Below, piece after piece: positions 5,925 to 10,807 of a stretch of 10,807 nt of DNA; the stretch's first letter is position 1, and every line of letters starts with the position of its first letter. Source of the stretch: CAZKCK01 sp964552325 (lineage in GTDB: Bacteria > Bacteroidota > Bacteroidia > Bacteroidales > TTA-H9); the NCBI GenBank assembly GCA_964552325.1, contig CAZKHA010000119.1:1-10807 (forward strand). The letters are read 5' to 3'. The position numbers were made by a program, and so were the translations under genes. Below the pieces are notes generated by a model that worked only from the letters and a program-made list of their open reading frames with translations, did no database searches and was not told the DNA's origin.

Positions 5925-8009
5925 TTATTTGGATTTAAATTTTGCTAAGCCTTCATCAAGGAACTTTACAAAATTTCCAACTTCAAGGTCATAGGCCTTG
6001 GGTTTATTCAGCAATTTGCCTGATGTATCTAAAAGCACATAGTATGGTTGGGCATTTACATTGAATTGAGCTATTTGAAAATCGGCATATTTTTTTCCAA
6101 TAGTCTTCTTCACCTTTCCGTCATACTTTGAAGTAACCCAATCTTTTTCAGGTAATTCTGTTTTGTCGTCAACATATAATGCTACAACCACAAATTCATT
6201 TTTAAGCCTGCGAAGCACTTCAGGATCTGACCATACCCTTGATTCCATTTCGCGGCAATTAACACAGCCATGGCCCGTAAAATCGATGAAAATGGGTTTA
6301 TTTTGCTGTTTAGCGCAGGCAAGGGCTTGATTATAATCGAAATAACCTTCCAGGCCATGTGGCAAATGCAAGAAGTCGGCATAAAGCGGCTCGTCGCAAA
6401 GGCTTGTGTTGTTTTTGGCATTAGGTTGGTTACCATTTGTTTGTAAAATCATTTTTGCATTATCCCGTATAACAGCATTAATATCAAAATCGTGTGAGGC
6501 TTGTGGTGGCAAATAACCTGAAAGCGCCTTGAGTGGGGCCCCCCACATACCAGGGATTAGATAGACAACAAAAGTGAATGTTATGATTACCAGCGTTAAA
6601 CGGAACACCCCAACATGTTTCACATCCGAATCGTGGGCAAACTTGATTTTTCCAAGTAGATAGAAGCCCATCAATGCAAAAATAACAATCCAGAAAGCTA
6701 GGTATATCTCTCTATCGAGGATACCCCAATGATAAGTTTGATCGGCTACGCTAAGGAATTTGAGGCCTAACGCCAATTCGATAAAACCCAGCACAACTTT
6801 TACTGAGTTTAACCATCCGCCTGATTTTGGGAGCTTGTTCATTAACGAAGGCGAAAGTGCGAAAAAGGTGAAAGGTAGCGCAAACGCAAGCGAAAATCCA
6901 AGCATACCAACAATGGGCATCATTACTTCGCCACTGGCTGCAGCCACCAGAATACTTCCTACGATGGGTGCTGTGCATGAGAACGATACGAGAACAAGCG
7001 TAAATGCCATAAAAAAGGCTCCCAATAAACCACCTTTATCGGCTTGTTGATCTGTTTTGTTAATCATCCACGAAGGCAAAGTCATTTCGAAGGCACCAAA
7101 GAATGATGCGGCAAATACCACAAAAATGATGAAAAAGAAAACGTTAGGAATCCAATGCGTGCTTAGGAAGTTTGCAAAATTGGCTCCAAGAGTAAAGGCT
7201 ACAACAGTTCCAATTATCGTATAAATGGCGATGATGGAAAAACCATAAAAAAGGGCTTGGAACTTGGCTTTGAGCTTGTTTTGGCTATCGTTCATAAAGA
7301 AGCTAACGGTCATCGGAATCATTGGAAATACGCAGGGCGTGAGTATAGCGATTAAGCCTCCCAGAAAAGCCAACAAGAAAAAAGTCCAAAGGCTGGTTGA
7401 GTCTTCTGCACCACCTTGGGCTGAAATACTAACAGATGTAGAATCTTTTAGGGTTGAATCGGATTGATCAGATATGGTATCGTGGTTGGCGGAGGTTTGG
7501 GTATCGGTTGCAGCAGGGGTGTTATCAGCAACTTCGGTTGAGGCTGTGCCTTGGGCAAAACTAAACTCGAAATCAACCTCTGCAGGTGGTAGGCACTTTT
7601 CATCGTCGCAGGTCATAAACTCAAGTACTCCATTTAGTTTAAAAGGCTTAGGGTTAAGCCGTTTAATCTTTTGAGTAAAGGATACTTTTGTATTAAAATA
7701 CTGCAGATTCATTTCAAAGTTTTTATCGTACTCGGTTATTGCTTTGGGCTCTACAACCTTTCCTATAAGCTTGTAATCAGCTGAAGGGGTAAATTTGAAG
7801 GAGGTAGCAATTGGTCCTCCCTCGGGAACAAACTGTGAATACAGATGCCAATGCTTTTCGATTTTGGCAGTAAAAATCACTTCCGCTTCATTATTCGGAA
7901 GTTCTTTAGTAGAAAACGACCATTTTACGGGTTCTAAAACCTGAGCAAAAACTCCCTGAACTGCCAATAACAGCATGAGAAGGGAGGCAAATTTGAGTTT
8001 ATTTATCAT
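5925..8009 (-). CDS. DsbD-type thiol:disulfide interchange protein with C-terminal thioredoxin domain
   Basis: This 694-residue protein has the full three-part DsbD plan, which moves electrons from cytoplasmic thioredoxin to extracytoplasmic thiols. A signal peptide (1-22) is followed by a DsbC-like periplasmic domain (about 25-150) with the redox pair CDDEKC (Cys134, Cys139). A Ser/Thr/Asp-rich linker (152-206) leads to the CcdA-like membrane domain (about 207-500). Its two key cysteines are in LTPCVFPMIP (Cys226) and SFSCTAPIVG (Cys345), matching the E. coli DsbD membrane pair. The C-terminal thioredoxin domain (about 555-690) has FTGHGCVNC with Cys582 and Cys585, and a cis-Pro segment AQPYYVLLD (653-661). 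All six expected redox cysteines are present. It is the last gene of an operon, starting 20 bp after the lipoprotein stop. I leave the symbol blank because dsbD-like copies in Bacteroidota vary in target. Confidence 0.92.
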   Translation of the reverse strand: MINKLKFASLLMLLLAVQGVFAQVLEPVKWSFSTKELPNNEAEVIFTAKIEKHWHLYSQFVPEGGPIATSFKFTPSADYKLIGKVVEPKAITEYDKNFEMNLQYFNTKVSFTQKIKRLNPKPFKLNGVLEFMTCDDEKCLPPAEVDFEFSFAQGTASTEVADNTPAATDTQTSANHDTISDQSDSTLKDSTSVSISAQGGAEDSTSLWTFFLLAFLGGLIAILTPCVFPMIPMTVSFFMNDSQNKLKAKFQALFYGFSIIAIYTIIGTVVAFTLGANFANFLSTHWIPNVFFFIIFVVFAASFFGAFEMTLPSWMINKTDQQADKGGLLGAFFMAFTLVLVSFSCTAPIVGSILVAAASGEVMMPIVGMLGFSLAFALPFTFFALSPSLMNKLPKSGGWLNSVKVVLGFIELALGLKFLSVADQTYHWGILDREIYLAFWIVIFALMGFYLLGKIKFAHDSDVKHVGVFRLTLVIITFTFVVYLIPGMWGAPLKALSGYLPPQASHDFDINAVIRDNAKMILQTNGNQPNAKNNTSLCDEPLYADFLHLPHGLEGYFDYNQALACAKQQNKPIFIDFTGHGCVNCREMESRVWSDPEVLRRLKNEFVVVALYVDDKTELPEKDWVTSKYDGKVKKTIGKKYADFQIAQFNVNAQPYYVLLDTSGKLLNKPKAYDLEVGNFVKFLDEGLAKFKSK

Positions 8010-8029
8010 AGGTATCTAATTTTCAATAA

Positions 8030-8896
8030 TTATTCTGCCAACTCTTTCTCAGCAGCTTGAATAACAACATATTTGATGGTTCCATTGGCATATGAGAGAT
8101 AGGCGAAAACAGCGCAATTGGCATGATTCCAACCTTCGGGCAATACATACGAAAGCTCGCTAGTTGTTTTATCGCCAACAGCTGCACCTCCCGTTTTAAC
8201 GGTTTGCCCCCAAGTGCCATTTACCATAGCACGTAAAACATGTTGGTGGCTGTAATCCAAGATATCTGGTGTGGTTCCTACCGAAGAATTGTTGTTTTTT
8301 TGCGCGGCAATTATGTTTGATTCGGTAATCCCTACACTAAGCAAAATATCGCCTGTAACAGCTTTAATAAACTCACTATTAACCACAATGCTTAGGTTAC
8401 GCGAAGTGGTATTGTACGATGTTTCAATTTCTAGGTTTGCCTCGGGTTCCTTGGCTAGTTCTTCGGTAATGGCCGATTCCCATTTATCTGGGGTAAGAAT
8501 TTTCTTTCCTGAAAAGTTGTTCCTATTAATGGTAGCAGCAGGGTTACTTAAAACACCAAAATAGCTGTTAATCTCCTCACCTTCCGTAGTTGCTAAATTG
8601 GTGGTGTAATGGCCTGTAGCATCAGTAGTTGCAAAGTATCCAGCATGTATTGATACCAAAACAATTTGACCATTATTTGCCAGTTTGAGGTTGTGGGCTA
8701 ACAGGGCAGCTTCGGGGCAGTTTACACATTTATGGCCTGTAAATTCTTCAAGAATGATAACACGTTTACCAGCAGTTGTACCCCCACTGGTATCAACACG
8801 TACTAATTCTAGATAAGGCTCTTCAATTTTATCACACGATTGCATGGCAAGAATCAAACTTGCTAGTACAAATACCGATGCCAATATTTTTTTCAT
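8030..8896 (-). CDS. Omp28-related lipoprotein with thioredoxin-like CVNC motif
   Basis: This is a predicted 288-residue lipoprotein. A basic start and hydrophobic stretch end at a lipobox-like MQSC, with the acylated Cys at position 21. The following DKIEE is acidic, as in some surface-export signals of Bacteroidota lipoproteins, so surface exposure is possible. The mature part has a thioredoxin-like region, RVIILEEFTGHKCVNCPEAA (45-64), with a cis-Pro candidate in SNPAATINR (117-125). An Omp28-type tail follows, including YSHQHVLRAMVNGTWG (215-230). The frame extends two codons upstream to a TTG at 8902. I prefer the ATG at 8896, because it directly gives the MKK lipoprotein start. It lies 17 bp after the DUF6029 gene and 20 bp before the DsbD-type gene. 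A role as thiol-redox partner or substrate-binding protein is inferred; the exact function is unknown. Confidence 0.85.
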   Translation of the reverse strand: MKKILASVFVLASLILAMQSCDKIEEPYLELVRVDTSGGTTAGKRVIILEEFTGHKCVNCPEAALLAHNLKLANNGQIVLVSIHAGYFATTDATGHYTTNLATTEGEEINSYFGVLSNPAATINRNNFSGKKILTPDKWESAITEELAKEPEANLEIETSYNTTSRNLSIVVNSEFIKAVTGDILLSVGITESNIIAAQKNNNSSVGTTPDILDYSHQHVLRAMVNGTWGQTVKTGGAAVGDKTTSELSYVLPEGWNHANCAVFAYLSYANGTIKYVVIQAAEKELAE

Positions 8897-8913
8897 AATC
8901 AAGGTCTTTCAGG

Positions 8914-10641
8914 TTAAAAACTACTCGTTAAAGTTAAGGTAATGCCATTAGCAGCAGGCACATACCTACAAACACCACCAACACATAACAATCCTTCGCG
9001 TTGTCGGCCATAACTTAAAGCAATTCGTGTTGTGTTTTTAGTATAAGCTGCAGCCACGTTGAAGTAATGTAAACGGTTAGCTTTATTTTCGTTTCCATAA
9101 TTATACTCGTCTTGTACTGAGAAAACCCATTTTGGAGCAACCGTAAACTCTGCTGTAGCAGCAACCCAATTACCTTTATCCTGTTTGGTAAATAGACCTT
9201 GCAATTCCATTCTCAGGCTTTTCGATTTATCGAATTTGTAGGTCATATCAAGGATACCTATGTTCGAATAGATTTTTCCATACTCATTCGTATGACCTTC
9301 TATTACATCCTTATCGTACACAATATTAAGGTAAGCAAGTATAAGCTTAAGTTCCGAAGAGATTTTCTTCTGAATCTGGATGTTTAAATCTTCATAAAAT
9401 TTTTGGTCCCCAAAGCTAAAAAAGGGAGAGGTGTATCCTTCAGTCCCCGTTGAGTCGATAGGAATATTTGCTGAAATCTGTTCTTTTTTTATGGAATTAA
9501 CCAAGGTATAAGAGGCTTCGATGGTTGTGCCATACTTTCCTCCTAGCGCTGAATTTTTTTTGATCGTATATTCCAACCCGCCATGTATGGAGAATTCTCC
9601 ATTAGGTTGTGTCCCGTATGGATACATACTGGCTAGGCTATAATGATGCTGGAATGTTAATGGTGGTAAAAAGTTAATGTCGAGGATATTATCTTTCTCG
9701 GTCATTCTTGACTTAAACCCCATATTATCAATGCGTTTGGCCGAAAGCTCAATGCCGATTCCTTTTTGGGAATAGCTAAGCACTGAATATAAACCTTGCC
9801 CTTGGCGGTATATATAATTGTTAAGGGCCGATGGATTGCTCATCTTGCGGGCATATTCGGTCATAAAATTCCATCCACCATGTATCAAGTTTAGTCGGCC
9901 TGCATAAGCACCAACGTTTTGGGGTAGTTTATACTCATACACCTCAAATCCCCCTTCCTCACCAATTTCACGAATAAGCGTTTTGGTGGTCATCTTTTCG
10001 TATTTGCTAACGAAGCTTCCTCCAAGAATGATATTGGTTTTTGACTCAGCCAAAGCTGTAAAAGTTTCATTTAGAGATATTTCAGCATCAATACCCCGTA
10101 TAATACCCCGGTTACCGCTTTCATAAGGGACCCAATAATCGCGCTGATGACCAATGATTCCTTTTAAACTAATGCCTTTAGTAGGTGAATATTTAGCTCT
10201 TATTCCGTTGATGGAATTATCATATCCCAGGCTCCACTCTTGATAGGACCTTAAGACCATACCCGACCCAAATTGTTCGTAAAAATGGCCTAAGGTTACT
10301 TCCAAATCATCATTTGTATAGGTTGCAAACCAGTAAGGAATGCCAGATCCTTCGTAATTTGATGAGAAACCTGCCATTGGAGTCATATAGGATTCGAACC
10401 TTAAACCGGCAGTAAAGTTGGCATATGAGTACACAATGTTTCCAAAGCCATTCATTCCCAATCGTTTGCCATTAATTGATGAGTCTGATATTCCCAAGGT
10501 GCTATCAGTCCTGTAGTATTGGGCATCGGCTTGAAAATTTCCATGAACCTGAGCTTGTTTAATAAAATCCTGAGCCTGAAGCCCAAGATGTTGGGTGCAA
10601 AAAAACAACCCAATAATTCCTATTAGTGCAATTTTTTTCAT
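8914..10641 (-). CDS. DUF6029-type outer membrane beta-barrel candidate
   Basis: This 575-residue protein starts with a signal peptide (about 1-24, ending LGLQAQ) and continues with many alternating polar/aromatic segments of beta-barrel type. It ends LTLTSSF, with the terminal Phe typical of BAM-assembled outer membrane proteins. The N-terminal half has Gly/Tyr-rich strands such as GSGIPYWFATYTNDDLEVTLG (approximately residues 98-118). I match it to the DUF6029 family of Bacteroidota from overall appearance, not from a search. Apart from Cys15 in the signal peptide, the only cysteines are Cys553 and Cys558 in a CVGGVCRYVP motif just before the last strand. It lies in an operon between a thioredoxin-like gene (29 bp upstream) and the Omp28-like lipoprotein gene (17 bp downstream). 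Its biochemical role is not known; a porin or surface complex with the lipoprotein is a guess. Confidence 0.75.
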   Translation of the reverse strand: MKKIALIGIIGLFFCTQHLGLQAQDFIKQAQVHGNFQADAQYYRTDSTLGISDSSINGKRLGMNGFGNIVYSYANFTAGLRFESYMTPMAGFSSNYEGSGIPYWFATYTNDDLEVTLGHFYEQFGSGMVLRSYQEWSLGYDNSINGIRAKYSPTKGISLKGIIGHQRDYWVPYESGNRGIIRGIDAEISLNETFTALAESKTNIILGGSFVSKYEKMTTKTLIREIGEEGGFEVYEYKLPQNVGAYAGRLNLIHGGWNFMTEYARKMSNPSALNNYIYRQGQGLYSVLSYSQKGIGIELSAKRIDNMGFKSRMTEKDNILDINFLPPLTFQHHYSLASMYPYGTQPNGEFSIHGGLEYTIKKNSALGGKYGTTIEASYTLVNSIKKEQISANIPIDSTGTEGYTSPFFSFGDQKFYEDLNIQIQKKISSELKLILAYLNIVYDKDVIEGHTNEYGKIYSNIGILDMTYKFDKSKSLRMELQGLFTKQDKGNWVAATAEFTVAPKWVFSVQDEYNYGNENKANRLHYFNVAAAYTKNTTRIALSYGRQREGLLCVGGVCRYVPAANGITLTLTSSF

Positions 10642-10670
10642 ATAAATTGGCTTAAATCCTTGTGAGCAGC

Positions 10671-10807
10671 TTATTTAACTTCTTCGCCTTTATTCAGTTT
10701 TCGTACTAATTCAATCAGTTCTAGTTCACTGCCTTCGGTAAACGAGGTGTGCTGCCAAACTATTTCTCCTTTACCGTTAATAAGGAAGGTGTGAGGAATC
10801 AAGTTCA
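10671..10807 (-). CDS. Thioredoxin-like (TlpA family) protein, C-terminal fragment
   Basis: Only the last 45 codons are inside the window; the N-terminus and the expected CxxC motif lie beyond the right edge. The visible part reads NLIPHTFLINGKGEIVWQHT and then an acidic helix (EGSELELIELVRKLN) before the stop at 10671-10673. The IPxTFLI(N/D)xxGxIV pattern is the cis-proline loop and beta-hairpin of thioredoxin-fold proteins such as TlpA/ResA. The stop lies 29 bp before the DUF6029 start on the same strand, so this gene is probably the upstream member of the same operon. Whether it is secreted or a lipoprotein cannot be seen. Confidence 0.8.
   Translation of the reverse strand, partial: NLIPHTFLINGKGEIVWQHTSFTEGSELELIELVRKLNKGEEVK

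Noticed and set aside
6760..7050. Plus-strand open frames within the DsbD-type gene
   Set aside because: They are antisense shadows of a long, fully motif-supported gene and contain no recognisable domain.
8897..8902. TTG start for the Omp28-like lipoprotein
   Set aside because: It would only add two residues before a good ATG that gives a standard MKK lipoprotein signal, so the ATG at 8896 is simpler.

Overview
The window looks like a chromosomal segment of a Bacteroidota bacterium, probably of the Bacteroidales, with some anaerobic metabolism. The reasons are: a DUF6029-type outer membrane protein beside an Omp28-type lipoprotein; AT-rich translation leaders without clear Shine-Dalgarno sequences; a TAnnTTTG promoter element in front of the phosphate transport genes; and a glycyl radical enzyme with its activase. 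I see no transposase, phage gene, CRISPR array, tRNA or rRNA. All taxonomic and functional calls come from reading the sequence and from family knowledge; no database search was run.

Layout. (1) Positions 1-958, minus strand: a glycyl radical enzyme activase followed by the first 42 codons of its presumed glycyl radical enzyme, which runs off the left edge. (2) Positions 959-1681: a 723-bp gene-free gap with an unusual mosaic of at least four different 7-bp tandem repeats, a perfect 18-bp palindrome and small hairpins. (3) Positions 1682-4877, plus strand: an NhaD/ArsB-type (ion transporter superfamily) membrane transporter, then a long-range inverted repeat with a T-tract, then a two-gene DUF47 (PhoU-like) plus PiT phosphate transporter operon. 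(4) A bidirectional terminator separates this from a convergent EamA/DMT permease on the minus strand (5848-4949). (5) Positions 5925-10807, minus strand: an apparent four-gene operon. In transcription order it encodes a thioredoxin-like protein (C-terminal end only), a DUF6029 outer membrane beta-barrel candidate, an Omp28-like lipoprotein with a CVNC motif, and a DsbD-type transmembrane reductase with a C-terminal CVNC thioredoxin domain. It ends at a hairpin terminator at 5878-5903.

How the genes may work together. The right-hand operon is the most coherent and interesting part. DsbD-type proteins carry electrons from the cytoplasm to extracytoplasmic thiols. The neighbouring lipoprotein and TlpA-like redoxin are plausible acceptors. 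The DUF6029 protein has only two cysteines after its signal peptide, in a CVGGVC motif close to its C-terminus. A thiol relay from the cytoplasm to the outer membrane is therefore a reasonable hypothesis, but it is inference. The left and middle parts are ordinary metabolism and transport, except for the heptamer-repeat gap.
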